Shown: one piece after another, positions 51,384-60,643 of the stretch
Numbering within the stretch: the stretch's first letter is position 1
Layout of the letters: the number at the start of each line of letters is the position of its first letter
Assembly: GCA_964432415.1 (NCBI GenBank)
Contig: CAYSNW010000006.1
Span: 35,358-99,357 of the forward strand
Origin: JAFECT01 sp964432415
GTDB lineage: Bacteria; Pseudomonadota; Alphaproteobacteria; Caulobacterales; Caulobacteraceae
Direction: 5' to 3'
DNA length: 64,000 bases
Notes under the pieces: generated by a model
What the model saw: only the letters and a program-made list of their open reading frames with translations
Told to the model about the DNA's origin: nothing
Databases searched by the model: none
Translations under genes and position numbers: made by a program

Positions 51384-51890
51384 ATGATGAAATCCGTGAT
51401 CGTCGGCGTCGCCGCGGCCCTGATGGCGGCCGGCGCCGCCTGCTCCAAGACCCCCGACCATGCCCCCGCGCCGCAAGCGGACGGCCAGGCGGCGGGCGGA
51501 GGCGGGATGATGCGCGCCGACACCAACGGCGACGGCAAGATCTCGCTCGACGAGTGGGTCAAGTCCCGTCACGCCCAGTTCGAGCGCATCGACGCCAACC
51601 ACGACGGCAAGATCACCGCCGACGAGATCGAGGCGGCCCAGAAGGCCCAGGAAGCCCGTATGGCCGAGCGCGGCGGGGGGCAGGGTGGCGGCCGTGGCGG
51701 CAACATGGCCGAGCGGCTGAAGCGCGCCGACGCCAACGGCGACGGGGTGATCACCGCCGAGGAGTACGACGGCGTGATGGCCATGCAGTTCAAGCGCCTG
51801 GACGCCAACGGCGACGGCTTCATCACTCAGGACGAACTGGCCGCCATGCGTGAGCGCATGGGCGGCGGGGGCGGCGGTCAGGCCCAATAG
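51384..51890 (+). CDS. EF-hand calcium-binding lipoprotein
   Basis: 168 residues. A lipoprotein signal ends in AGAAC (lipid Cys at about residue 20). Four EF-hand loops follow: DTNGDGKISLDEW, DANHDGKITADEI, DANGDGVITAEEY, DANGDGFITQDEL, each with the full set of Asp/Asn/Glu ligands. It should bind Ca2+ at the envelope. AAGGGAGA precedes the ATG pair at 51384/51387. The function beyond calcium binding is unknown. Confidence 0.85.
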   Translation: MMKSVIVGVAAALMAAGAACSKTPDHAPAPQADGQAAGGGGMMRADTNGDGKISLDEWVKSRHAQFERIDANHDGKITADEIEAAQKAQEARMAERGGGQGGGRGGNMAERLKRADANGDGVITAEEYDGVMAMQFKRLDANGDGFITQDELAAMRERMGGGGGGQAQ

Positions 51891-51911
51891 TCCGACGCGA
51901 CGAGAGCAGGG

Positions 51912-51941
51912 AAGGCGGCGCCGGCGACGGCGCCGCCTTTT
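51912..51941. terminator. Strong bidirectional hairpin terminator
   Basis: A perfect 12-base stem AAGGCGGCGCCG / CGGCGCCGCCTT with a 4-base loop lies between two convergent genes: the EF-hand gene ends at 51890 and the EAL gene ends at 51946. TTTT follows on the plus strand and AA precedes it, so it can serve both. Confidence 0.85.
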
Positions 51942-51945
51942 CGAT

Positions 51946-53583
51946 TCAGCGCCACTCGTCGGAGGTTCCGGTGCGGCGTCGGGCCGGCTGGGGCGCGGCC
52001 GCGACCGGCAGTTCCTCCGGCTGGCCGTAGAGCCAGCCCTGACCGTAGTCCACGCCGCAGTCCTTGAGCGCCGCCTCGATGGCGGCGGACTCGACCATTT
52101 CGGCGACGGTCTTGACCTTCAGTTCGCGGCAGAGCTCGACCACGTGGCGGACCACCGCCTGGTTGCGGCCCGACTCCACGAGGTCGCGCACATAGCGGCC
52201 ATCGATCTTGACGAAGTCGACGCTGAGCCGGCGCAGGTAGTCGAAGGAGGCGGCGCCCGCGCCGAAGTCGTCGAGACTGACCGGGTAGCCGCGCGAACGC
52301 AGGAAGGCGATGTGGCGCCCGGCCTTGTCCAGGTCGTCGATCTTGGCGCTTTCGGTTATCTCGAACAGCAGCCGGCCCTTCAGCGGCGAGCCGGCGAGGG
52401 CGGCGATCGCGCGCACATACCGCTCGCTGATGATGGTGCGTCCGGAGACATTGACCGCCAGGCGCAGGCGACCGGTCTCATCCGCCTGCAGGCGGCGCAC
52501 GCTCTGTTCGGCGACGGCGATGTCGAGCTTCTCGATCAGGTCCAGTTCTTCGGCCAGCCGGATGATGGCGAAGGGGCTGTGCTTCTCGTCGAAGCGCACC
52601 AGGGTTTCGTAGTGGCTGGTTTCACGGGTGGCCAGATCCACCACGGGCTGGAACACCAGCTTGAAGCGCTTCTCCGCGACCAGCGCCCCGAAGGCGCCCG
52701 CCTGGGCCAGCGTCGCCTGCACGGAACGGCCGAGGGACCGGGCCGGCGTCTCGCCCGCGGTCCGCTCGCTCAGGAAGGCGTCCATGGCGTGACGGATCAG
52801 GCGCGCGGCCTGGGCGCCGCCGTCCGCCTCGGTGTCGATGTCGCAGGTCTTGACCGTCGGAGTCAGCTTGCCGGCGGCGACCGACAACACCCGGGCCAGG
52901 CGGGCCGCCAGGCGCTCGGCCGGCTCTCCGGCCTGGCGCAGAACCGCGAACTGTTCGGAGCCAAGCCGGGCGGCGGCCGCGGCGCCCCAGGACTCGGCGC
53001 GCACGGCGGCGACGGTCAGGCGACGCAGACGTTCCGCCTCGTCCTCGGGAAGGGCGCCGATGGCGGCGTCCAGGCCGCCGAGTTCGACCAGGGCCAGGTC
53101 CAGCTGAGCCCCCGTGGCGCGGGCGAGTTCGACGAACGGGCGGGAGGCGGCCTCCAGGGCGGCGGCGTCATACAGGCCGCCGGCGCCCGTGGCCCGATTG
53201 GGCAGGACGGCGGTCGCGCCGTTCAGGGAAAGGGCCAGGGAGATGTTCGGCTCGAGCTGGGGCAGGCGGCAGGCGGAGAGGCTGGCTGTCAGACCTTTCT
53301 TGCCTTGGGCCAGCCGCACCGCGATCGGACCCTTGCGCCGACCGGGCTCGAGTCCCGCGACCAGCGCCTCGACCAGGGCGGCGTCGTCGGTCTCGAACAG
53401 GGTCGAGCACGACCGTCCGACCAGGTCCTGGTCCGAACGTCCGCAGGCTTCCTCCGCCGCGCCCATGGCGAAGGCGATGGCGCCGTGGGGTTCGATTTCG
53501 AAGAGCAGGTCCGCGCTGGCGAAGGCCAGACCAAGATACCGTTGCGGCTTTCCGCCCATGTCGTGACGCACCTGACCGGCCAC
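51946..53583 (-). CDS. EAL-domain protein with degenerate GGDEF (c-di-GMP phosphodiesterase-like)
   Basis: 545 residues. An N-terminal PAS-like region (about 15-110), then a degenerate GGDEF (RLGSEQFAVLRQ in place of GGDEF), and a C-terminal EAL domain: FKLVFQPVVDLATRETSHYETLVRFDE, LRLAVNVSGR, LFEITESAKIDD, SLDDFGAGAASFDYLRRL, VKIDGRYVRDL, and VAEMVESAAIE. Catalytic residues (ETLVR Glu, Asn, ITE Glu, DD, Lys, AE Glu) are present, so c-di-GMP hydrolysis is plausible. GTG at 53583 or ATG at 53559 may be the start; neither has a good ribosome site. Confidence 0.82.
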   Translation of the reverse strand: MAGQVRHDMGGKPQRYLGLAFASADLLFEIEPHGAIAFAMGAAEEACGRSDQDLVGRSCSTLFETDDAALVEALVAGLEPGRRKGPIAVRLAQGKKGLTASLSACRLPQLEPNISLALSLNGATAVLPNRATGAGGLYDAAALEAASRPFVELARATGAQLDLALVELGGLDAAIGALPEDEAERLRRLTVAAVRAESWGAAAAARLGSEQFAVLRQAGEPAERLAARLARVLSVAAGKLTPTVKTCDIDTEADGGAQAARLIRHAMDAFLSERTAGETPARSLGRSVQATLAQAGAFGALVAEKRFKLVFQPVVDLATRETSHYETLVRFDEKHSPFAIIRLAEELDLIEKLDIAVAEQSVRRLQADETGRLRLAVNVSGRTIISERYVRAIAALAGSPLKGRLLFEITESAKIDDLDKAGRHIAFLRSRGYPVSLDDFGAGAASFDYLRRLSVDFVKIDGRYVRDLVESGRNQAVVRHVVELCRELKVKTVAEMVESAAIEAALKDCGVDYGQGWLYGQPEELPVAAAPQPARRRTGTSDEWR

Positions 53584-53793
53584 TCACCGGCCTTTGGACA
53601 GTTCCTAGGCCAAGAGCATTGAGAACTCGTGAGCAGCCGCAGGAAATCGGGCCCGCGCCCGTGGACTCGACTCGCGGCTTCGATCCAAGATGCGAGGTCT
53701 CAGTCTTTCCCGTTTCTGTCGCTTTCGTGCGCACCGGTCGCGGGGAAGATCTCCCCGCCAGGCCGATGCCGGATCGGTCCCCGGGGGATGCCC

Positions 53794-55413
53794 ATGAGCC
53801 TGCGCCAAATCCTGCTTCGTCTGGTCCTGCTGGGCGCTTTGATCGCGGCCCTATGCGTGGTCAGCCTGAGCTGGTTCTCAGAGTCCTCGGTGGTGGTATC
53901 GTTCTGGCCGGCCAATGCGCTCGCCTTGGCCTTTGTGCTGCGGGCCTTCTCCCGTCCGCTCGAGCGGGGGCTGGCGGTCCTGGTCAGCTTCCTGGTGATG
54001 ACCGGCGTGAGCCTTGTCTTCGGCCGCGACTCGATCGTGGGCCTAGGGTTCGCGGCCGCCAACGCCGTGGAGATCGCCGTGGCAGCCCTGGTGCTTCGAC
54101 GTTCGCCCATGCCGCTGGCCGATGGCCGCACGCTGTGGCGGCTGGTGCTCGGGGCGGTCATCGCCGGCCCCCTGGCCTCGTCCCTGGTCGCGGGCGCGGC
54201 CATCGGCATAGAGCGCGGATGGGGCGGGGCGGTGTTCGGTGGCGGCCAGTGGCTGGCGGCCGACGCTCTCGGCATGGCGGTGTTCGCGCCCCTGTTCCTG
54301 GCCGCGCGCCTGGCGCCCCTTCCCAAGGCCGTGCGCACGCGCGGACTGGTGCGCACCATAGGCGCCCTGGCAGCCGTCGCAGTGGTGACCGCCGGCGCCT
54401 TCACCCAGGACCAGTTCCCGGCCCTGTTCGCGATCTTCCCGCTGGTGGTGCTGTCGGTCTGGGCCGGACGCACGATCGGCGGCGCCTGCGCGGTGGCCCT
54501 GGTCGCGGCGATCGCGGCCCTGATGACCAGCCAGGGCCTTGGCCCGCTGTTCGTGGCGGCGACCTCCACGACCGCGGAGGTGTTCGGCGTCCAGGCCTTC
54601 ATCGCCGCCCAGATCCTGACGGTGCACCCCCTGGCGCTCGCCCTGTCGCGGCTGGACGCCTACGCCGCCGACGAAAAGGCCCGCCGCCGCGAGGCGGAAC
54701 GGCGCAGCGACACCCGCGCCAAGCTGCTCGCCCACGTCAGCCACGAGATCCGCTCGCCGCTGTCGGGCGTGATGGGTCTGGCGGAGCTGATGCGCAACGG
54801 GGCGCTGGGCGAACTCAGCCCGCCGCAGAAGGATGGCGTCGCGCGCATCGCCGATTGCGCGGTGGAGATGCAGGCCCTGGCCTCGGACCTGCTGGACGCC
54901 GCGGCCGTCCAGAGTGGCCGCCTCAGCGTGAGCCTCGCGCCGGTGGGGGTGCGATCGGCGGTGGAGGGCGCGGTCGAGGCGGCGCGGTTCCGCCTTCGCG
55001 AGTATGCGCCGGAGATCAGCTATGCGGGCGCCTGGCGCGACGACCTGGCGATCCGGGCCGATCCGCAGCGGCTGAAGCAGGTGCTGATCAACCTCGTGGT
55101 CAACGCCGCCAAGTACGGCGGCCGCCCGCCGCGGATTGAAATCGCTGCGAGCCAAAGTTCGGGGCGCATCCGCATCGAGGTGTCCGACAACGGCGCTGGC
55201 GTGCCCGACGCGCTCAGGGCGAAGCTGTTCACGCCCTTCGAGCGGCTGGGGGCGGAAAAGTCCGGCCTGGAGGGTTCCGGCGTCGGCCTGGCGGTGGCGC
55301 GCGAGCTGGTGGAGCTGCAGGGCGGCGCCATTGGGGTGGAGGACAGTCCGCTCGGCGGCGCGCGCTTCTTCGTCGAGTTCGAGCGCGCGGACGCGGCGGC
55401 TGCGGCCGCGTGA
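53794..55413 (+). CDS. Membrane histidine kinase with MASE1-like sensor
   Basis: 539 residues. Eight or so membrane segments (about residues 5-290) of MASE1 type precede a kinase core: LLAHVSHEIRSPLSGVMGLAELMRN (H-box), VLINLVVNAAKYGG (N-box), EVSDNGAGVPDALRAKLFTPF and GSGVGLAVARELVELQGG. There is no receiver and no response-regulator gene adjacent. The ATG at 53794 has GGGGGA at good spacing; 53788 is the alternative. Four-base overlap (GTGA) with the next gene. Confidence 0.82.
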   Translation: MSLRQILLRLVLLGALIAALCVVSLSWFSESSVVVSFWPANALALAFVLRAFSRPLERGLAVLVSFLVMTGVSLVFGRDSIVGLGFAAANAVEIAVAALVLRRSPMPLADGRTLWRLVLGAVIAGPLASSLVAGAAIGIERGWGGAVFGGGQWLAADALGMAVFAPLFLAARLAPLPKAVRTRGLVRTIGALAAVAVVTAGAFTQDQFPALFAIFPLVVLSVWAGRTIGGACAVALVAAIAALMTSQGLGPLFVAATSTTAEVFGVQAFIAAQILTVHPLALALSRLDAYAADEKARRREAERRSDTRAKLLAHVSHEIRSPLSGVMGLAELMRNGALGELSPPQKDGVARIADCAVEMQALASDLLDAAAVQSGRLSVSLAPVGVRSAVEGAVEAARFRLREYAPEISYAGAWRDDLAIRADPQRLKQVLINLVVNAAKYGGRPPRIEIAASQSSGRIRIEVSDNGAGVPDALRAKLFTPFERLGAEKSGLEGSGVGLAVARELVELQGGAIGVEDSPLGGARFFVEFERADAAAAAA

Positions 55414-55745
55414 GCCCCGAGGATTTCGCGCGACTGGCGCTCTCCCTGCCGGAGACGCTCCAGGGCGCCCACCTGGGCACGACCGACTTCCGGGTGGGCG
55501 GCAAGATATTCGCGACGATGGGTCATCCCGACGCGGATTGGGCCATGGTCAAGCTGACGCCGGACCAGCAGGCGGTGCTGTGCGAGGCGGAGCCGGAGAT
55601 CTTCCGGCCCGTGAAGGGCGGGTGGGGCCTGAAGGGCGCGACCAACGTGCGGATCGAGACTGCGGACGAGGTCTCCGTGACCGGGGCGCTGCGGCTGGCG
55701 TGGGTGAACACGGCGCCGTCGAGGTTGCGTCCGCTTCTCGCCTAG
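55410..55745 (+). CDS. MmcQ/YjbR family DNA-binding-like protein
   Basis: 111 residues: SPEDFARLALSLPETLQGAHLGTTDFRVGGKIFATMGHPDADWAMVKLTPDQQAVLCEAEPEIFRP, the YjbR (CyaY-like fold) pattern, ending RLAWVNTAPSRLRPLLA. Family members bind DNA weakly in structures, but the role is unclear. The GTG start overlaps the kinase stop, so it is cotranscribed with the kinase. Confidence 0.85.
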   Translation: MSPEDFARLALSLPETLQGAHLGTTDFRVGGKIFATMGHPDADWAMVKLTPDQQAVLCEAEPEIFRPVKGGWGLKGATNVRIETADEVSVTGALRLAWVNTAPSRLRPLLA

Positions 55746-55773
55746 GTGAGACTCGGCGCCGCGGAGGCGCTCC

Positions 55774-56070
55774 ATGGCTGACTCGATCTGGCCACATGCA
55801 CGGATTGCGATCGGAGTCGTGGTCTTCACCTTGATGGCGATGATCGATCTGGCTCGGCGCCGTTCGCCGGGCGACCGGACATCCTTCAAGCTGACGCTGA
55901 TGGGCCTCAATGTCATCCTTACCGTGGCCTTGATGGTCTTCGCGAAGTTTGACTACACCCACCGCCGTTTGCCGGAGGACGCCTACATCATCGCTCTCGG
56001 CGCCTCGGCCGCCTTCTGCGTTCTGATGGTCTTCTGGATCCTCGTCGATCGCGCACGCGGGCGGCGCTGA
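55774..56070 (+). CDS. Small two/three-helix membrane protein of unknown function
   Basis: 98 residues. Three hydrophobic segments (IAIGVVVFTLMAMIDLA, LMGLNVILTVALMVFA, IIALGASAAFCVLMVFWILV) joined by charged loops. The N-terminus is outside the membrane pattern of a signal peptide. I do not recognise the family. GGAGGCG precedes the ATG and the gene follows YjbR by 28 bases. Confidence 0.55.
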   Translation: MADSIWPHARIAIGVVVFTLMAMIDLARRRSPGDRTSFKLTLMGLNVILTVALMVFAKFDYTHRRLPEDAYIIALGASAAFCVLMVFWILVDRARGRR

Positions 56071-56086
56071 CGTCTCTCGCCCAGGC

Positions 56087-56905
56087 CTATCGCGCCGCCC
56101 GCTCCGGCCGCAGCATCCGGCGCGCCACCTCGGCGTAGCCGCGCCCGACGGCGATCACCGCGCCGGTGCGGGTGGTCAGGCTGAAGCTGCGGTCGCCGGT
56201 GCGGCGCACTTCTTCCACGGCGTCGAGGCGCACGATGACCGAGCGGTGCACCCGGGCGAACAGATCCGGGGGCAGGCGCTTTTCGAAGGCGCCGATGCGG
56301 TCGCGCAGCAGGTAGCTGCGGCTCTTCGTGTGCAGACGCACGAAGTCGCGCTCGGCCTGGACCCACAGCAGCTCGTCCGGCGCCAGACGCCGCCTTGCGC
56401 TCCCTTCGGGAACCCAGATCGGGTGATCCCTGGCGGCTTCGGGCGCCGGGCCGGGGTCGGACGGCTCTCGGGTCGCGGCGCGGGCGACGGCGTCATAGTC
56501 GCGGGCGAAATACAGGGCGGTCCAGGCCAGGAAGACCCAGAGTTCGCTCAGCGACCCCACCAGCCAGTCCGTCAGTGAGGCCGGCCCCCAGCGCGGCGCG
56601 ACGACGTAGAAGACCAGCTGGCTGAAGGCGGATTCCGCCAGGCTCGCGCCGACGCATAGGCCGAGGGCGCCGACCACGCGGCGGGAGAAGGGGTGTGGAC
56701 GACCGCGGTCGAGGGGGCGCAGCATCGCCCAGCACAGCAGAGCCCCGAAGGCGCAGACCAGGATGCGCCGCAGGCTGCGGTCGAGCATGAACGGCATGGG
56801 CTGCAACAGCCAGTCGGCGGTCCAGGCGCCGTAGGCGACCAGCCAGACGATCAGGATCGAGCCCAGGTGGGCGCCGGCGCGCGGACGTTGGGTCAGTGCC
56901 TCCAT
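56087..56905 (-). CDS. Membrane-anchored LytTR-type transcriptional regulator
   Basis: 272 residues. Four hydrophobic segments (LGSILIVWLVAYGAWTADWLL, ILVCAFGALLCWAMLRPL, VVGALGLCVGASLAESAFSQLVFYVV, LSELWVFLAWTALYFA) are followed by a LytTR DNA-binding domain: LLWVQAERDFVRLHTKSRSYLLRDRIGAFEKRLPPDLFARVHRSVIVRLDAVEEV. The ATG at 56905 is supported by GGGGAGC; the longer upstream frame has no support. Membrane-bound LytTR proteins often control nearby genes, and the divergent DUF5916 gene is a candidate. Confidence 0.82.
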   Translation of the reverse strand: MEALTQRPRAGAHLGSILIVWLVAYGAWTADWLLQPMPFMLDRSLRRILVCAFGALLCWAMLRPLDRGRPHPFSRRVVGALGLCVGASLAESAFSQLVFYVVAPRWGPASLTDWLVGSLSELWVFLAWTALYFARDYDAVARAATREPSDPGPAPEAARDHPIWVPEGSARRRLAPDELLWVQAERDFVRLHTKSRSYLLRDRIGAFEKRLPPDLFARVHRSVIVRLDAVEEVRRTGDRSFSLTTRTGAVIAVGRGYAEVARRMLRPERAAR

Positions 56906-57080
56906 GGCCCGATGCTCCCCGAAGCCGCGCCGGAACGCCAGCCACCTTGTCGTGGGGATTCGGCGGCTCGTCTTACGGCGGTCCGGGCCGTCGCGCCGAT
57001 CGGCGCGTCGGACGCGCGGCGAGCGACGCGGCGATGGGGTCGAAGGCAGCTTCGCGAGAGCGCAACCGGGGACGCCTGCC

Positions 57081-59297
57081 TTGAACCTTCGACATGGATT
57101 GATCGCCGCCGCCTGGGCGGCCCTGGGCCTGGGCGCCACGACGGTGTCCGCCGCCACACCCGGCGAGCCGGCGCAGGCCGAGCGGCTGCACGGGCCGATC
57201 ACGCTGGACGGCAAGCTGGACGAGGCGGACTGGCGCGCGGCCGTCCCGCTCAGCCGGTTCGTGGAGATCTATCCGGGGGACCGCTCGCCCCCGCCGGAAC
57301 GGACCGAGGTCCGCTTCCTCTACGACGACCGCTTTCTCTACGTCGGCTTCCGCGGCTTCCTGCGCGACCCGTCCGGCCTGAGAAAGCCGTTCGTGCGGCG
57401 CGACAAGGTCGGGAGCAGCCACGACTACATCCAGGTCTATATCGATCCCCTGGGCGCCCAGCGCGGCGCGTATCTGTTCCGGGTCAATGCGCGCGGGGTG
57501 AAGACCGACGGCCTGCAGGACGAGGCCAAGCAGAGCGAAACCCTGGACCCCGATTTCGACTGGGACGTGGCCACCAGCATCGACGACCAGGGCTGGAGCG
57601 CGGAGCTGCGCATCCCGCTCTCGACGCTCCGCATCGCCAAGGTCGGTGAGCAGCGCTGGTGGGTGATCGTCACCCGTGGGGTCCCGCGCGGCCAGAACAC
57701 CCAGATGGCCACTGCCGCCTTCCCCCATGATGCGAGCTGCTTCCTCTGTTACGCCAGCGAACTGACGCTGAAGGACCTGACGCCGAAGACCGAGACCCTG
57801 TTCGTGGTTCCCAGCGCCACTATCACCGGCCTGGACGAGACCGGGCCGGCGGGACGCCAGCGGGGATTACGCGGGCAGGGGAGCCTGGACGTGAAGTGGC
57901 TGCCCTATCCGGGGGCGGCGGTCGACCTGACGATCAAGCCTGACTTCTCCCAGGTGGAGGCCGATGCGCCGCAGCTGACCGCCAACACCCGCTTCGCGAT
58001 CAACCTGCCGGAGAAGCGGCCGTTCTTCCGCGAGGGGCTGGACCTGGTCTCCACCCCGATCCCGGCGCTCTATACCCGCACCATCGCCGCGCCGGAGGTC
58101 GGCCTGCGCTACACCCACCGTTCCGCCGGACTGAACAGCACGGTTTTCCTGGCGCGCGACGCCGGGCGCACCGGCATCATCGAGCCGGGTCTGCTGAGCT
58201 CCTCGGCCGGCTATCCTACGGTCGACGCCGATGCCGCCTTCGGTCACGCCAAGGTCGGGCTGGGCGCCGCGGATGCGGGGGTGCTGGGGGCGGTGAAGCA
58301 GAACCTGGACGGCAGCTACAACGCCGTCGCCGGTCCCGACGCCAGCTGGGGCGACTCCACCGACCGGGTCGCGGGTCAGGTTCTGGCGTCGCGCACCCGC
58401 GACCCGAACCGGCCGGATTTGCTGAGTGACTGGCATGGCCAGAGCCTGTCGGGCCTGGCTGCGAGCCTCGAGTGGGATCACGCGGCCGCCACGGTCTGGC
58501 AGGTTCGCTATTCGCGCTACGACGACGGCTTCCGCAGCTGGCTCGGCTATGTGCCCCGGGTCGGCTACCAGGAGGCCTCGGCGGACCTGCGCCACCCATT
58601 CTCTATCCATCGCGGGTTCATCAACGACCTGATCCCGTACATCGACTACGACGCCCTGATCCCGCTCCATCACGACGGCGGCGAGGGCGGGGCGGTGTTC
58701 GGGCTCCGGCTCGTCGGGGCGCACAACCTGACCTTCGACCTCTCCGCCCATCCCGACGCGGGCGTCCTGACCGCCCAGGGCGACCAGCGGCGCACCAGCT
58801 ACGTGCAATGGACCATGACCGCGAACCCTCGTCCGCGCATCCCCCTGGTCGAGTTCGACGGGACGGTGGGCGAGATGGTGGACTTCGCCACCGGAGAGGT
58901 GGTCCCCGGCTCAACCTTGACTGCGGGGCTGCGCGCGCGGCCCCTGGACCGTCTGGAGCTGGAGGGGCGGGTGTCGCGCTCGGTCCTGGGCGATGGGCCT
59001 GGCTCGCGCCCCCGGCTGGAGGAGACCACCGGCGAATTCCTCGCCACCTGGTACCTCAGCGCCCGCTTCCACGTGCTGGGTGATCTGCAGCTGGACCGCA
59101 CGATCCGGCGCCTGCCCGTGGCCGACCGCTCGGCCTCGAGCCTGGCCAGCGTGCAGTTCGTCTGGGAGGCTTCGCATGAGCTGCAGCTCTATTGGGGCGT
59201 GCGCAACGGCCTGGACCATCCCGAGGACCCGACCCAGCACGCCCGCTCCACCGAGGTCTATTTCAAGCTGACCCGGAGCTTCGCGACGCGGCTGTAG
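57081..59297 (+). CDS. DUF5916 family exported protein with CBM9-like N-domain
   Basis: 738 residues. A signal peptide (NLRHGLIAAAWAALGLGATTVSA) from the TTG at 57081 leads to a CBM9-like beta-sandwich (LDGKLDEADWRAAVPLSRFVEIYPGDRSPPPERTEVRFLYDDRFLYVGFRG), then the DUF5916 core (VDLTIKPDFSQVEADAPQLTANTRFAINLPEKRPFFREGLDLV). The rest is a long beta-rich region compatible with an outer-membrane barrel. The ligand is unknown. The TTG start, with GGGGAC upstream, is chosen because it gives the signal; the frame is open for 59 more codons. Confidence 0.8.
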   Translation: MNLRHGLIAAAWAALGLGATTVSAATPGEPAQAERLHGPITLDGKLDEADWRAAVPLSRFVEIYPGDRSPPPERTEVRFLYDDRFLYVGFRGFLRDPSGLRKPFVRRDKVGSSHDYIQVYIDPLGAQRGAYLFRVNARGVKTDGLQDEAKQSETLDPDFDWDVATSIDDQGWSAELRIPLSTLRIAKVGEQRWWVIVTRGVPRGQNTQMATAAFPHDASCFLCYASELTLKDLTPKTETLFVVPSATITGLDETGPAGRQRGLRGQGSLDVKWLPYPGAAVDLTIKPDFSQVEADAPQLTANTRFAINLPEKRPFFREGLDLVSTPIPALYTRTIAAPEVGLRYTHRSAGLNSTVFLARDAGRTGIIEPGLLSSSAGYPTVDADAAFGHAKVGLGAADAGVLGAVKQNLDGSYNAVAGPDASWGDSTDRVAGQVLASRTRDPNRPDLLSDWHGQSLSGLAASLEWDHAAATVWQVRYSRYDDGFRSWLGYVPRVGYQEASADLRHPFSIHRGFINDLIPYIDYDALIPLHHDGGEGGAVFGLRLVGAHNLTFDLSAHPDAGVLTAQGDQRRTSYVQWTMTANPRPRIPLVEFDGTVGEMVDFATGEVVPGSTLTAGLRARPLDRLELEGRVSRSVLGDGPGSRPRLEETTGEFLATWYLSARFHVLGDLQLDRTIRRLPVADRSASSLASVQFVWEASHELQLYWGVRNGLDHPEDPTQHARSTEVYFKLTRSFATRL

Positions 59298-59337
59298 GTG
59301 CGGGACTTGCGTCAGGAGCGGACGTAGGGCTGAAAAA

Positions 59338-59352
59338 GAACATCTTGCGAAC
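59338..59352. promoter_or_regulatory. LexA (SOS) box of recA
   Basis: GAAC-ATCTTGC-GAAC is an exact match to the alphaproteobacterial LexA consensus GAAC-N7-GAAC (GTTC-N7-GTTC). It lies 93 bases before the recA start, so LexA would repress recA as in other Alphaproteobacteria. Confidence 0.85.
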
Positions 59353-59444
59353 AGAGAACAAAATGGGTACGCATGGTTCGTCGATCGGGGGCCTGCTGAG
59401 TCCTACCGGAGACACGGCGGAATCGTGCGATAGGGGATACTCAG

Positions 59445-60518
<1,074 letters not shown>

Positions 60519-60597
60519 GACCCTTTTTCGGGTTCCATCGGTGCGGCGGCGGACGTGTTCCGCCGAACGACCCCGCGTCCGCCGACAGCCGGTGGCA

Positions 60598-60625
60598 AAG
60601 GGCGTCCGGGAAACCGGGCGCCCTT
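60598..60625. terminator. Hairpin terminator after recA
   Basis: AAGGGCG (60598-60604) pairs with CGCCCTT (60619-60625). CCGG-GAAA-CCGG at the tip extends the stem with one G-U pair. It is 80 bases after recA and 19 bases before the convergent PBP gene's end, so it may serve both directions. Confidence 0.75.
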
Positions 60626-60643
60626 CTTCTCAGGCGCCGGGCG